DNA of 64,000 nt from Candidatus Thiodiazotropha sp. CDECU1 (GTDB taxonomy: Bacteria > Pseudomonadota > Gammaproteobacteria > Chromatiales > Chromatiaceae): assembly GCF_963455295.1 (NCBI RefSeq), contig NZ_OY734020.1, forward strand, positions 2,356,001 to 2,420,000, read 5' to 3'. The stretch's first letter is position 1, and the number at the start of each line of letters is the position of its first letter. Position numbers and translations under genes: made by a program. The notes under the pieces are model-generated. The model made no database searches. It worked only from the letters and a program-made list of their open reading frames with translations, and was not told the origin of the DNA. Shown piece after piece: positions 17,140 through 26,664 of the stretch.

Positions 17140-18123
17140 ATGAAACTGATAGAGGTTATCGCGAAAGCCAGCAGCCAACCGACGATTTCCATTATTGCGG
17201 AGAAGTACAAGGCAAGGGATTTCAGGCTTGGGCAGGAGGGAGAGGATGGCAGGCAACCGATACGTATGCTGGTCACTGATGAGAACGTGCAACCCGTTCT
17301 CGACGCACTGCAGAACATTCTTGGCGCTCAATCAACCGCCCGCATCATCGTATTTCCCGTTGATGCCACCCTGCCCAGGGCAAGGACCGACCAGGAGAGA
17401 GAGGAAGACTCCGCCACTTCGACGCGGGAAGCCATGTATGCTGCAGTTGATAAAAATGCCCGCCTTGACACTAACTTTGTCATTCTCGTCATCCTATCCA
17501 CCATAGTCGCGGCAATCGGCCTGGTGAAAGACAATGTTGCGGTGATCATCGGCGCAATGGTCATTGCCCCCCTATTGGGTCCCAATCTTGCTTTTGGTTT
17601 GGGCACTGCATTGGGGGATGTTCACCTGATGAAGAACTCCCTCAAATCCTTACTCACAGGTACCGTTATCGCTATCGGTTTTTCCTTTGTCATTGGGGTA
17701 CTTTGGCCCTTTGGCCTGGGCAGCCCTGAACTACTCGCACGTACAGAGGTCGGCATGGACTCACTCGCCCTTGCCCTTGCCTCGGGAGCAGCCGCGGCAC
17801 TCTCACTCACCACCGGGCTTCCGAGTGTATTGGTCGGTGTCATGGTGGCGGTCGCCCTGCTACCGCCAGCCGCTGCGGTTGGCCTGACCCTGGGTCACTG
17901 GCGAGCGGACTTGGCGATGGGAGCGGCGCTCTTACTCGTGGCCAATATCGTGTGCGTCAATCTGGCTGCCAAACTGGTATTTTTGGTCAAGGGAATCCAG
18001 CCCCGCACCTGGGCCGAAAAGACCAAGGCCAAGCGGGCCATGAGAATCTACATTGCAGTTTGGATTGCTACCTTGGTTCTGGTAGTCCTGGCAATTGTGA
18101 TGCGCACACAACTCACTAACTGA
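17140..18123 (+). CDS. DUF389 (TIGR00341 family) membrane protein
   Basis: 327 residues. An N-terminal soluble domain (about 1-105) resembles the ACT-like part of this family, and is followed by a membrane domain of about seven helices beginning at NFVILVILSTIVAAIG. The family signature DNVAVIIGAMVIAPLLGP and the later TGLPSVLVGVMVAVALLPP are present. The function of the family is not established. The gene lies 145 bp after the stop of the reconstructed upstream gene and is convergent with pdxJ. Confidence 0.92.
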   Translation: MKLIEVIAKASSQPTISIIAEKYKARDFRLGQEGEDGRQPIRMLVTDENVQPVLDALQNILGAQSTARIIVFPVDATLPRARTDQEREEDSATSTREAMYAAVDKNARLDTNFVILVILSTIVAAIGLVKDNVAVIIGAMVIAPLLGPNLAFGLGTALGDVHLMKNSLKSLLTGTVIAIGFSFVIGVLWPFGLGSPELLARTEVGMDSLALALASGAAAALSLTTGLPSVLVGVMVAVALLPPAAAVGLTLGHWRADLAMGAALLLVANIVCVNLAAKLVFLVKGIQPRTWAEKTKAKRAMRIYIAVWIATLVLVVLAIVMRTQLTN

Positions 18124-18136
18124 TCAAATGACAAAT

Positions 18137-18895
18137 CTAGTCATCAGTCATAGTACGGCATAGCGCCTTCATCTCTTTTACCGCACGATCCAGACCAAAG
18201 AAAAGTGCACGACAAATGATGGCATGTCCAATATTCAGCTCTGTTATGCCAGCGATGTCCACCACGGCTTTGACATTGTGATAATCAAGCCCATGACCGG
18301 CATTAACCTGTAATCCAAGGCTGTTTCCATATTCTACAGCTTTGATAATCCGTTCCAGTTCGGCGCGTCTGGCTCGGTCCGATACCGCATCGGCATAGTG
18401 GCCAGTATGTATTTCAACCACAGGCGCACCGGTCTCCCTGGCGGCCTCTAACTGCTTGTGATCAGCATCGATAAAGAGTGATACCCGGATGCCGGCATCA
18501 TCGAGTTCACCGCAATAGTCGGTCATATAGTCAAGATTGCCGGCCACATCCAAACCACCCTCTGTGGTCAACTCTTCACGCTTTTCCGGCACCAAACAGC
18601 AATCATGAGGGCTGAATCGAGTCGCGATGGCGGCCATCTCCGATGTTGCAGCCATCTCAAGATTCATCCGAGTTTGTAGCATATCGTTTAAAATCTCCAC
18701 ATCCCTATCCTGGATATGTCTGCGATCCTCCCGTAAATGCAGGGTGATGGCATCTGCACCTGCCTGCTCAGCAACCAGTGCCGCTTGGACAGGTTCCGGA
18801 TAGCGGGTCCCGCGGGCCTGGCGCAAGGTCGCAACATGATCGATATTGACACCCAGTAAAATCTCGTCTTTGTTCATCTCAGTTAGAACCTTCAT
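18137..18895 (-). CDS. pdxJ: Pyridoxine 5'-phosphate synthase
   Basis: TIM-barrel enzyme condensing 1-deoxyxylulose 5-phosphate with 3-amino-2-oxopropyl phosphate to PNP. Signature [18 protein letters not shown] near the start, [14 protein letters not shown] in the middle, and [11 protein letters not shown] for phosphate binding near the end. Either ATG at 18895 or at 18877 is possible; the second sits 11 nt after an AAGG. It is the last gene of the lepA-to-pdxJ block, 25 bp after recO. Confidence 0.96.
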   Translation of the reverse strand: MKVLTEMNKDEILLGVNIDHVATLRQARGTRYPEPVQAALVAEQAGADAITLHLREDRRHIQDRDVEILNDMLQTRMNLEMAATSEMAAIATRFSPHDCCLVPEKREELTTEGGLDVAGNLDYMTDYCGELDDAGIRVSLFIDADHKQLEAARETGAPVVEIHTGHYADAVSDRARRAELERIIKAVEYGNSLGLQVNAGHGLDYHNVKAVVDIAGITELNIGHAIICRALFFGLDRAVKEMKALCRTMTDD

Positions 18896-18920
18896 CTAGA
18901 GGTCTTAAGGTAATCCAGGG

Positions 18921-19622
18921 CTATTTCAAGGATTGAAATAGTTCTCTGCTTTTAAGGGGCCTGTCCCCCAGATAATAGCTGATGACCCGTCGCATCAACT
19001 GTTTTGCTTCTGCCTTCCCCTGCTCATCCAGCCGCTCACCACGATGCAGACAAATCAGTGTCCGCCCATGAATTCCAGCATCTGATTCAGCGCCACCTTG
19101 GGCCAACACAGGGCCATGTTCTATATGATAATCATAGGTCTGCTCCGACTCTATCGGTTGATCCGTATCTGCGGTGCGATCCAACAACATGCCATAGCCC
19201 AATTCCTTTATGAGACAGACCTCGAAATCACGTAAACATTGATCGGGTGACTCCCCGGAGGCAAGTCTGTCTAGTGTATATTGATAATTGACATACAGGG
19301 TTGGATTGGGGTCCCCTCGCTGCAATAGTCGGGTTAATAGCTCATTCAGGTAGATACCGCAATAGATCCTCTCTCCCTGCAATCGATAAGGGCGACCATC
19401 CGGCTCTACCTGGGTAAGGCTCTTGACCTCACCCCTACCACTCAATGAAACCCGCAACGGGGAGAATGGTTGCAATAACATCGCACGTGTGGAACGACCG
19501 GATTTGGCACCGCGGGCTATCGCCGGCAACCTCCCCTGATCGGCGAGATAGAGCTCTAATAACAGGCTGGTATTACGATAGTCTCTCCGATGTATGACAA
19601 ATGCCGGTCTCAATTCATTCAT
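18921..19622 (-). CDS. recO: DNA repair protein RecO
   Basis: RecO helps load RecA at SSB-coated gaps in the RecFOR pathway. The N-terminal OB fold is recognisable (PAFVIHRRDYRNTSLLLEL, then ARGAKSGRST), and the helical C-terminal domain follows. I start at the ATG at 19622, which has AGTAGGG 6 nt upstream and begins 8 bp after the era stop; an in-frame GTG at 19643 would overlap era. About 233 residues. Confidence 0.94.
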   Translation of the reverse strand: MNELRPAFVIHRRDYRNTSLLLELYLADQGRLPAIARGAKSGRSTRAMLLQPFSPLRVSLSGRGEVKSLTQVEPDGRPYRLQGERIYCGIYLNELLTRLLQRGDPNPTLYVNYQYTLDRLASGESPDQCLRDFEVCLIKELGYGMLLDRTADTDQPIESEQTYDYHIEHGPVLAQGGAESDAGIHGRTLICLHRGERLDEQGKAEAKQLMRRVISYYLGDRPLKSRELFQSLK

Positions 19623-19629
19623 CAAGACC

Positions 19630-20532
19630 CTACTGAGTTTCACCGTAACCTAAACGAACTAATGCTGCCTCATCGCTGGACCAACTCTTTTTCACCTTCA
19701 CCCAGAGTTCCAAGTGAACCTTGCATGCGAAGAACTGCTGCATCGCCTTTCTCGCCTGGACAGCCACTTCCTTGAGGGCCTGCCCATCTTTACCGATGAG
19801 GATTCCCTTCTGCCCGGACTTTTCAACCCAGATCACCGCATTGATTCGATACAGCCCTGACAGCTCCTCAAAACGTTCGATTTCAACTGACACCACGTAG
19901 GGCAGTTCCTTGGCATATCTCCTGGTAATCTGTTCCCGTATCATCTCAGCCGCGAAGAATTTTTCGGGTCTGTCGGTCAACTGGTCTTCTGGATAGAAGT
20001 TATCAGCTTCCGGCAGTGCCCGCAGCACCAATTCTTGCAGTGTATCCAGATTTCTGCCATTTTTAGCCGACACCGGAACAATGTCAACAAAGGAATGTCG
20101 CTCAGCCATGTCAGAGAGATAGGGCAATAAGCGTTCTTTCTGTTTGATACGATCGACCTTGTTGACAGCGATTATGGTTGGGGTTTCGATCTGTTTTATC
20201 AAGGCCAACACCTTTTCATCCTCACTGGTCCAACTCAACGCCTCGACCACGAAAATCAGTAGATCCACATCCACCAGCGCAGTTTTGGCGGTGCGGTTGA
20301 GATAGCGGTTCATGGCATTGTCACTGCGCGCATGGATGCCTGGTGTATCCACATAGATCACCTGCCCTGCAGGGAGGGTGTTGATGCCCAGGATCGTATG
20401 TCGAGTGGTTTGCGCCTTGTGCGAAGTAATGGCCAGTCTGATGCCCAGGAGGCGATTCAGAAGCGTCGACTTGCCAACATTGGGCCTACCGACGATTGCA
20501 GCATATCCACAATGGTTTTTAGATTTACTCAT
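19630..20532 (-). CDS. era: GTPase Era
   Basis: Essential ribosome-assembly GTPase that binds 16S rRNA near its 3' end. G1 GRPNVGKST (15-23), effector region SHKAQTTRHTILG, G3 DTPGIH, and G4 NKVD are all intact, and a C-terminal KH domain is present (GILIGKDGQALKEV). The 300-residue length is normal. It overlaps the rnc stop by 8 bp, the usual rnc-era coupling. Confidence 0.98.
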   Translation of the reverse strand: MSKSKNHCGYAAIVGRPNVGKSTLLNRLLGIRLAITSHKAQTTRHTILGINTLPAGQVIYVDTPGIHARSDNAMNRYLNRTAKTALVDVDLLIFVVEALSWTSEDEKVLALIKQIETPTIIAVNKVDRIKQKERLLPYLSDMAERHSFVDIVPVSAKNGRNLDTLQELVLRALPEADNFYPEDQLTDRPEKFFAAEMIREQITRRYAKELPYVVSVEIERFEELSGLYRINAVIWVEKSGQKGILIGKDGQALKEVAVQARKAMQQFFACKVHLELWVKVKKSWSSDEAALVRLGYGETQ

Positions 20533-21202
20533 CTTTCAAATGCGCCAGCATTCTCGACGCGGCATCCTGCTCGGCTTTTCTCCTACTGGAACCTTGCCCG
20601 GTAGTTTTCTTTCCCAAGCCGGTCACGACACAGTCGACGGTAAAGAGTTGGTTATGGGGGTCACCATTGATATTCACTATCTCATATCCAGGCAAATCAA
20701 CCTTTTTCCCCTGTAGATACTCCTGCAACTCAGTCTTGGGGTCCTTGCGATGATGCTCCAGGTTCATCTTCCCAAAACGTGGCTGGAAAATTGTCTCTAT
20801 CACCTCGCGACAGGCCTCGTAACCCCCATCGAGGTAGATCGAGGCGAAGATCGCCTCTACACCGTCTGCCAGAATCGAGTCTCTGCTTTGTCCGCCGCTA
20901 CGCAGTTCACCCTGCCCCAAATGCAGGTAGTCGCCAAGCTTGAAGTCACGCGCCACCTCGGCCAGGGTGTCGCGTTTGACCAGGCTTGAACGCAATCTGC
21001 TCAACTGGCCTTCGGTTGCATCGCGAAAATGGTTGTACAGTTCGTCGGCAATAATAAAGCCCAGAATCGCATCGCCGAGATATTCCAAACGCTCGTTGTT
21101 TTTTCCGCCGGCACTGCGGTGAGTCAGTGCCTGTTCTAGCAATTGTGGATCTTTGAAACGGTAACCCAGTTCTCGACACAGCTTATTGACATCAGCTTTC
21201 AA
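20525..21202 (-). CDS. rnc: Ribonuclease III
   Basis: Double-strand-specific endoribonuclease processing rRNA and mRNA. The catalytic signature ERLEYLGDAILGF carries the acidic metal ligands, with a second acidic set in ILADGVEAIFASIYLDGG. The C-terminal double-stranded RNA-binding domain includes GQGSSRRKAEQDAA. 225 residues, normal. Its start overlaps the stop of the DUF4845 gene by 4 bp. Confidence 0.98.
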   Translation of the reverse strand: MKADVNKLCRELGYRFKDPQLLEQALTHRSAGGKNNERLEYLGDAILGFIIADELYNHFRDATEGQLSRLRSSLVKRDTLAEVARDFKLGDYLHLGQGELRSGGQSRDSILADGVEAIFASIYLDGGYEACREVIETIFQPRFGKMNLEHHRKDPKTELQEYLQGKKVDLPGYEIVNINGDPHNQLFTVDCVVTGLGKKTTGQGSSRRKAEQDAASRMLAHLKDE

Positions 21203-21573
21203 TTGGCGCTTAGCTCAACAGATTCTGCAAAGGTCATTACCACAGCGAGGTTAAACGCAATGTGGCGACGCTCCTCGTAAGCGACGTTAATTTTAGTTGT
21301 CTTACCAGCGCGTTCTATCTTTATGTGATCCCGGTTGACATGACGGATATTGTTTATATAGAGCCTTTTGGTAATCATATCGCGAATGTCCCGTTTCGAT
21401 TTACGCGCGGCTAAAGGCTCGTTTTTCACCGTTTGGAGGGTTGATTTAATCGCATAGTGATCGATGTAGACAGGTGCGATCTTGATCCCGACATAGACTA
21501 AAAAACCCGCTACGATCAGGATCACCAGTATGCTGATAGCAGTGAGTCCTTTTTGTTTCTGTAGTGATTGCAT
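21199..21573 (-). CDS. DUF4845 membrane protein
   Basis: A 124-residue protein with one N-terminal membrane helix (ISILVILIVAGFLVYVGI), starting like a pseudopilin-type or prepilin-like sequence but without a clear cleavage site, followed by a small periplasmic domain (YAIKSTLQTVKNEP, RDIRDMITKRLYIN). This family sits between lepB and rnc in many beta- and gammaproteobacteria. Its function is unknown. Confidence 0.88.
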   Translation of the reverse strand: MQSLQKQKGLTAISILVILIVAGFLVYVGIKIAPVYIDHYAIKSTLQTVKNEPLAARKSKRDIRDMITKRLYINNIRHVNRDHIKIERAGKTTKINVAYEERRHIAFNLAVVMTFAESVELSAN

Positions 21574-21653
21574 TCGAGGTACCTCGATAATTCATGAATA
21601 ATTCGCACAAATAGCTGATATCACACTATTCAGCAAGTTGATTTAAAAAATGA

Positions 21654-22499
21654 CTATTCAATACCTTTTCCAATACGTTCCCATGCAATTGGTGGGAATG
21701 CATCAATTTCCGAGTCCCAGTTCATCCAAATACCGAAGGCCTTACCCACAAGATTCTCATCAGGTACCAGCCCCCAACAGCGACTGTCGTTACTGTTGTC
21801 CCGATTATCTCCCATTACGAAATAGTGACCTTCAGGAATCGTTATCGGGCCCTGGCTCAAGACCCGGCACCCCATGGGCAGGTCTGGCGCGAGTGGATTG
21901 ATCAGCACCGAGTGATCAGTCCCATCAAGATCTTCCACGGCCATGATAGCGCCGGTCATGCGTACGCCGCTACCAACACCCGTATAACGACCAACAGGTG
22001 TTTGAGACATGGTCTTGCCATTCACATACAGGACCTTGTTTCGGTAATGGATGGTATCTCCAGGCACAGCGATCACACGCTTGATATAGTCCACCCAAGG
22101 CTGCTTCGGGTAGCGGAAGACAACCGGATCACCCCGTTGCGGATCGCCAAGTTCTATAATTTTCTTGTTCAGCACGGGCAAGCGGATACCATAGCTGAAT
22201 TTATTCACCAGAATAAAATCACCGACCAGCAGTGTCGGCATCATTGACCCCGAAGGAATACGAAACGGTTCCACCAGAAATGAGCGGAGTATCAATACGG
22301 CGAATATCACAGGAAAGAAAGAACGAGAGTACTCAACTATCAGAGGCTCTTTTCTGACAGTTGGCACTTCATCTGTGTCCACACCTTGATCAGTCGCCAA
22401 GCGACGGCGCTTCGGTGCCAAAAAGATGCTGTCCAATAACCAAATGCCACCTGTCAGGGCACTGGCGACAACAAGAAATGTAGGAAAATCAAAATTCAT
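21654..22499 (-). CDS. lepB: Signal peptidase I
   Basis: Inner-membrane Ser/Lys protease that removes signal peptides. Two N-terminal membrane segments, then nucleophile Ser85 in RIPSGSMMPTLLVGD and general base Lys140 in DYIKRVIAVPGD. The box E motif GDNRDNSNDSR is intact. 281 residues, the normal gammaproteobacterial size. It follows lepA by 26 bp, and the two form the usual pair. Confidence 0.97.
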   Translation of the reverse strand: MNFDFPTFLVVASALTGGIWLLDSIFLAPKRRRLATDQGVDTDEVPTVRKEPLIVEYSRSFFPVIFAVLILRSFLVEPFRIPSGSMMPTLLVGDFILVNKFSYGIRLPVLNKKIIELGDPQRGDPVVFRYPKQPWVDYIKRVIAVPGDTIHYRNKVLYVNGKTMSQTPVGRYTGVGSGVRMTGAIMAVEDLDGTDHSVLINPLAPDLPMGCRVLSQGPITIPEGHYFVMGDNRDNSNDSRCWGLVPDENLVGKAFGIWMNWDSEIDAFPPIAWERIGKGIE

Positions 22500-22525
22500 T
22501 TTTTGTTGAATCCTCTCCTGAAGAG

Positions 22526-24331
22526 CTAATTATCCTTACCTACCTGCAGCACAGCAAGAAAGGCATCTTGTGGTATTTCGACCTTGCCAACCTGTTTCAT
22601 GCGCTTTTTCCCCGCTTTCTGTTTCTCAAGCAGTTTGCGCTTACGTGTAATATCGCCCCCATAACATTTGGCTGTTACATTCTTGCGTAGCGCCTTGACC
22701 GTGGTACGTGCGATGATCTTATTGCCGATTGCCGCCTGGATAGCAACTTCAAACATCTGTCGCGGAATAATCTCTTTCATTTTCGATGTCAGCTCACGGC
22801 CGCGTCCCTGAGCCTGATCTTTATGTACGATCAAAGAGAGGGCATCCACCCGTTCGCCATTAATCAGCACATCCAGCTTCACCAGTGGGGCCGCCTGAAA
22901 ATGGGTGAATTCATATTCAAACGATGCATACCCCCGGCTGACCGACTTGAGTCGGTCGAAGAAATCCAGCACCACCTCATTCATCGGCAATTCGTAACTC
23001 AACTGAACCTGACCTGCAAGATACTGCATATTCTTCTGCGCACCACGCTTTTCAATACAAAGTGTGATCACATTGCCCAAATAGTCCTGGGGCACCAAAA
23101 TCGTTGCAATGATCACGGGTTCGCGAACCTCTGCAATCATGCTCGGATCGGGTAAAGCGGCAGGATTCTCGATATGAATCAGTTCATCATTGTTTTTCAA
23201 CACCTCGTACACCACTGAAGGTGCGGTGGTGATCAGATCGAGATCATATTCCCGTTCCAGACGCTCCTGGACTATCTCCATATGCAGCATGCCGAGGAAT
23301 CCACAGCGGAAGCCAAATCCCAAGGCCTGTGAGGTCTCCGGCTCATAGTGCAACGCAGCATCATTGAGGCGCAGCTTCTGCAGGGCATCCCGCAAGGACT
23401 CATAATCATCTGAGCTGACAGGATAGAGACCGGAGAAAACCCGAGGGTGCATCTCCTCGAAGCCAGGCAATGGAGCCGCTGCCTGGCGATTTTCGAGGGT
23501 GATGGTATCACCGACGGGGGCACCATCGACCTCCTTGATGCCCGCAATGACAAATCCTACCTCGCCGCTTCCAAGTTGTGCCTTGGCGAGTTGCTTTGGT
23601 GTGAACACACCCACCTTTTCCACCTGGAAAACCCGCCCTGTGGACATGATGCGCATCTTGTCCTTCGGCCTGATCACGCCATTCATGACACGAATAAGCG
23701 AGATCACACCCACATAGGAGTCGAACCAGGAATCGATGATCAGGGCCTGCAAAGGTGCCTCTGCATCACCGGAGGGGGGTGGGATGGTCGCTACCAGCTG
23801 CTCTAGCAGTTGATCGATGCCAAGGCCGGTTTTGGCGCTGACCCGAATCGCATTTTCTGCATCCAGCCCGATAATCTCCTCGATCTCGTTGATAACCCGC
23901 TCGGGTTCCGCAGAAGGCAGATCGATCTTGTTCAGCACGGGCAGCACTTCCAATCCCTGCTCGATGGCGGTATAGCAGTTGGCAACACTTTGCGCTTCCA
24001 CGCCCTGAGCGACGTCAACCACCAGTAACGCCCCCTCGCAGGCAGAGAGGGAACGGGATACTTCATAGGAGAAATCCACGTGGCCAGGGGTATCGATAAA
24101 ATTCAGCTGATAGGTCTCACCATTTTCAGCCCGATAATCGAGGGTTACGCTCTGGGCCTTTATGGTGATGCCCCGTTCACGCTCCAGGTCCATGGAGTCA
24201 CACACCTGATCCGCCATTTCCCGATCAGCCAATCCCCCGCACGTCTGGATAAATCGATCCGCAATGGTCGATTTTCCATGATCGATGTGGGCAATGATCG
24301 AGAAATTACGAATGTGTTGCAAATCAGCCAT
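22526..24331 (-). CDS. lepA: Translation elongation factor 4
   Basis: Ribosome-bound GTPase that back-translocates or remodels stalled ribosomes. G1 AHIDHGKST is right at the N-terminus, followed by the RERGITI switch I region, G3 DTPGHVDF and G4 NKIDLPSA. The LepA-specific C-terminal domain ends in [20 protein letters not shown]. 601 residues. A hairpin terminator at 24353-24383 separates it from the glutaredoxin gene, so lepA-lepB probably has its own promoter. Confidence 0.98.
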   Translation of the reverse strand: MADLQHIRNFSIIAHIDHGKSTIADRFIQTCGGLADREMADQVCDSMDLERERGITIKAQSVTLDYRAENGETYQLNFIDTPGHVDFSYEVSRSLSACEGALLVVDVAQGVEAQSVANCYTAIEQGLEVLPVLNKIDLPSAEPERVINEIEEIIGLDAENAIRVSAKTGLGIDQLLEQLVATIPPPSGDAEAPLQALIIDSWFDSYVGVISLIRVMNGVIRPKDKMRIMSTGRVFQVEKVGVFTPKQLAKAQLGSGEVGFVIAGIKEVDGAPVGDTITLENRQAAAPLPGFEEMHPRVFSGLYPVSSDDYESLRDALQKLRLNDAALHYEPETSQALGFGFRCGFLGMLHMEIVQERLEREYDLDLITTAPSVVYEVLKNNDELIHIENPAALPDPSMIAEVREPVIIATILVPQDYLGNVITLCIEKRGAQKNMQYLAGQVQLSYELPMNEVVLDFFDRLKSVSRGYASFEYEFTHFQAAPLVKLDVLINGERVDALSLIVHKDQAQGRGRELTSKMKEIIPRQMFEVAIQAAIGNKIIARTTVKALRKNVTAKCYGGDITRKRKLLEKQKAGKKRMKQVGKVEIPQDAFLAVLQVGKDN

Positions 24332-24352
24332 AGCGCCCTGAATATCTTATCG

Positions 24353-24383
24353 AAAAATAGAAACGCCCCTTCTCGGGGCGTTT
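24353..24383 (-). terminator. Hairpin terminator downstream of the mucD-glutaredoxin genes
   Basis: Inverted repeat AAACGCCCC (24361-24369) and GGGGCGTTT (24375-24383), 9 bp with a 5-nt loop, followed in minus-strand reading by CTATTTTT. It lies 41 bp past the glutaredoxin stop and 22 bp before the lepA start. Confidence 0.75.
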
Positions 24384-24423
24384 CAATCGTTGCTTGATGC
24401 CGCAAACGGGCAATGATAGCAAA

Positions 24424-24666
24424 TCAAGCGCCCTGCAAATAGCTTAGAAGTGTCGCCTGATCGAGAAAATACTCACTCAGACACCTTCCCTGGTGATCTT
24501 CCAGCAAGGGTATCCGGGTGTGATACTTCTCCCGTATGGCGGGATAGCGGTCGATGTCGACCTCGATAAGCTCAAACCTCCACTCCGTTTGCAACCGCTC
24601 TAGTTCCTGCAGCATGTCATCGCAGAGATGGCAGCCCTCTCTGTAGTAGAAGCGAAGTGAGCTCAC
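24424..24666 (-). CDS. Glutaredoxin-like protein (DUF836 family)
   Basis: 80-residue thioredoxin-fold protein with a CxxC motif, REGCHLCDDM, at about residues 12-16, and cis-proline region RIPLLEDHQG. Such proteins are predicted thiol-disulfide oxidoreductases. Its ATG overlaps the mucD stop (24663-24666), so it is translationally coupled to the periplasmic protease gene. No signal peptide is present, so it acts in the cytoplasm. Confidence 0.88.
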   Translation of the reverse strand: MSSLRFYYREGCHLCDDMLQELERLQTEWRFELIEVDIDRYPAIREKYHTRIPLLEDHQGRCLSEYFLDQATLLSYLQGA

Positions 24667-26099
24667 TCTTCAGGAACGCGCAACGCCAGAAAGATCGGCC
24701 CGGTGTTGCGATGCACCAGTAAAGGTACTGTTTTATCCGCAGGTAACTCCTTGACCAGTCTATTAAAATGTTCTACACCCTCAATCTCTTGCTTGTTAAT
24801 CATCATGATGATGTCACCCTGCTGAATACCGGCTTCCCGGGCAGCCTGTCCGGTGACCGATTCGACCACCACACCCCGCTGATTGGATAGACGCAGCTGC
24901 TTTCGCAGTTGAGGACTGACCGATGAGACCATCAGTCCGAGGCGGTTTTCCGAGACCTTCGGCGCCTGGTTGCTGGCCAACTCCATCTCCTCTTCCGCCG
25001 GCAGTTCTCCAATATTGACCTTGATCTCCTTGGTTTTACCGTTGCGCAGAATCTTCAACGATGCCGGCTTATCCACATTACTACTGCCTACCAACGGCGG
25101 CAGCTCCGAAGAAGTGGCAATCCGGGTTCCGTTGAACTCCAGAATCACGTCGCCTACCTGTAATCCCGCCCGTTCGGAAGGACTGTCAGGCAATACCCGT
25201 GCAATCAATGCGCCTCGAGGGTGCTGCATACCAAATCCATCGGCTAGATCGTTGGTCACATCCTGGATCAATACCCCAAGCCAACCACGGGTGACACGCC
25301 CCCGGGTCTTGAGTTGTTCGGCAACATCGATTGCCATTTCAATGGGGATGGCGAATGAGAGTCCCATAAAGCCGCCCGAACGGCTGTATATTTGCGAGTT
25401 GATACCAACCACCTTGCCATCGAGATTGAACAGAGGCCCCCCGGAATTACCTGGATTGATAGCCACATCGGTCTGGATGAAAGGCACATAGTTCTCACTT
25501 GGAAGATTGCGTCCCTTGGCGCTCACTATCCCTGCGGTGACCGAATGATCGAAACCAAAGGGCGATCCGATGGCCAATACCCATTCACCCACCCTAAGCT
25601 GTTTGGAATCCCCTATTTCCACCACCGGAAGATTCTCAGCATCGATCTTTATCAGGGCAATATCGCTACGCTCGTCTTTGCCGATCACCTCGGCGACAAA
25701 CTCTCTGCGGTCATTCATGCGCACCAGGATCTGGTCCGCCGCATCCACAACATGGTTGTTGGTAAGAATATAGCCATCATCAGAAATGATGAATCCGGAG
25801 CCCAACGAGCGCTTTTCCGGCCCCTCATCAGGCATTTGAAAACCATGGTTTCCAAAAAACTTCTTCATCAGTTCTCCCAACGGACTGCCCTCGGGAAGAT
25901 CTTCCAGTTCGGGAATATTGAAACGTTGCAGATTACGGCTCATGGCCTTCTGCTTGGTACTGATATTCACCACAGAGGGTGCGTTCTCTTCTGCCAAATC
26001 TGCAAAGTTCGGCAGCTCTCTGGCCTGAACAGGCAGAGTAAGGATGAGTCCCAGCATCACTACCGTAAAGATGCGTACGGGGATATTAATTAGTCTCAT
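24663..26099 (-). CDS. mucD: Periplasmic Do-type serine protease (MucD/DegQ)
   Basis: Envelope quality-control protease and chaperone. It has an N-terminal signal peptide ending VQARE and a trypsin-like domain with His116 (TNNHVVDAAD), Asp146 (ERSDIALIK) and Ser219 (NPGNSGGPLF), followed by two PDZ domains (PSERAGLQVGDVILEFNG; REAGIQQGDIIMMINKQ). 478 residues. As the last envelope gene after rpoE-rseABC it matches Pseudomonas mucD, where loss of the protease activates the RpoE/AlgU response. Confidence 0.96.
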   Translation of the reverse strand: MRLINIPVRIFTVVMLGLILTLPVQARELPNFADLAEENAPSVVNISTKQKAMSRNLQRFNIPELEDLPEGSPLGELMKKFFGNHGFQMPDEGPEKRSLGSGFIISDDGYILTNNHVVDAADQILVRMNDRREFVAEVIGKDERSDIALIKIDAENLPVVEIGDSKQLRVGEWVLAIGSPFGFDHSVTAGIVSAKGRNLPSENYVPFIQTDVAINPGNSGGPLFNLDGKVVGINSQIYSRSGGFMGLSFAIPIEMAIDVAEQLKTRGRVTRGWLGVLIQDVTNDLADGFGMQHPRGALIARVLPDSPSERAGLQVGDVILEFNGTRIATSSELPPLVGSSNVDKPASLKILRNGKTKEIKVNIGELPAEEEMELASNQAPKVSENRLGLMVSSVSPQLRKQLRLSNQRGVVVESVTGQAAREAGIQQGDIIMMINKQEIEGVEHFNRLVKELPADKTVPLLVHRNTGPIFLALRVPEE

Positions 26100-26178
26100 G
26101 CTACAGCTCCTGGAAGAAACTCAATGAAAGTGCACCGATATCAGTTACGAAAAACTTCGGTTGTTTGCAGATGGGCGA

Positions 26179-26664
26179 TTAACCGACATACTCCCGGGAA
26201 AAATCCACACTGGCAGTGTCAGCCGAACGCAATATGACTGCTTGATAACCTGGTTGATCCTGATTCTGTCCGGCAAACAACCTAAGCAGAAAAAATCCGC
26301 TAATCAGGCCCAATAGACCACCGACGACTTGCGGGAGTTCCCCTGTCAGCCACATAAAATGTGTTGCCACTGCCTGCATCAGTATCGCCATAACGATCAT
26401 ACATACGAGCGGTAACAGATAGACTAGAAATGAGATTTTCAGAAATACGTTCTCCTCCACCCCGATAATGACACGCGCACCGGGTTTGGCATGAATGGGG
26501 TTGGAGACTCGCAATCGATTGTGTCGGCGTTTGAACAGGCCGCTGAGAACGGAGGTGCTACAGCTGCTGGCACTGGCGCAGGCACCGCAGGCTGCACGTT
26601 GTTGTGTCTCTACTACTGCATAGCCATCATCAACACTGATGACAGTGGCAGGTTCTTCAATCAT
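26179..26664 (-). CDS. rseC: RseC/MucC family membrane protein
   Basis: Inner-membrane protein that modulates the sigma-E response or helps reduce SoxR. An N-terminal cysteine-rich cytoplasmic part (RAACGACASASSCSTS) is followed by two membrane helices (FLVYLLPLVCMIVMAILM and VVGGLLGLISGFFLL). The start is the ATG at 26664, which gives the family N-terminus MIEEPATVIS and overlaps the rseB stop by 8 bp; a start at 26694 would only add overlap. About 161 residues. Confidence 0.93.
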   Translation of the reverse strand: MIEEPATVISVDDGYAVVETQQRAACGACASASSCSTSVLSGLFKRRHNRLRVSNPIHAKPGARVIIGVEENVFLKISFLVYLLPLVCMIVMAILMQAVATHFMWLTGELPQVVGGLLGLISGFFLLRLFAGQNQDQPGYQAVILRSADTASVDFSREYVG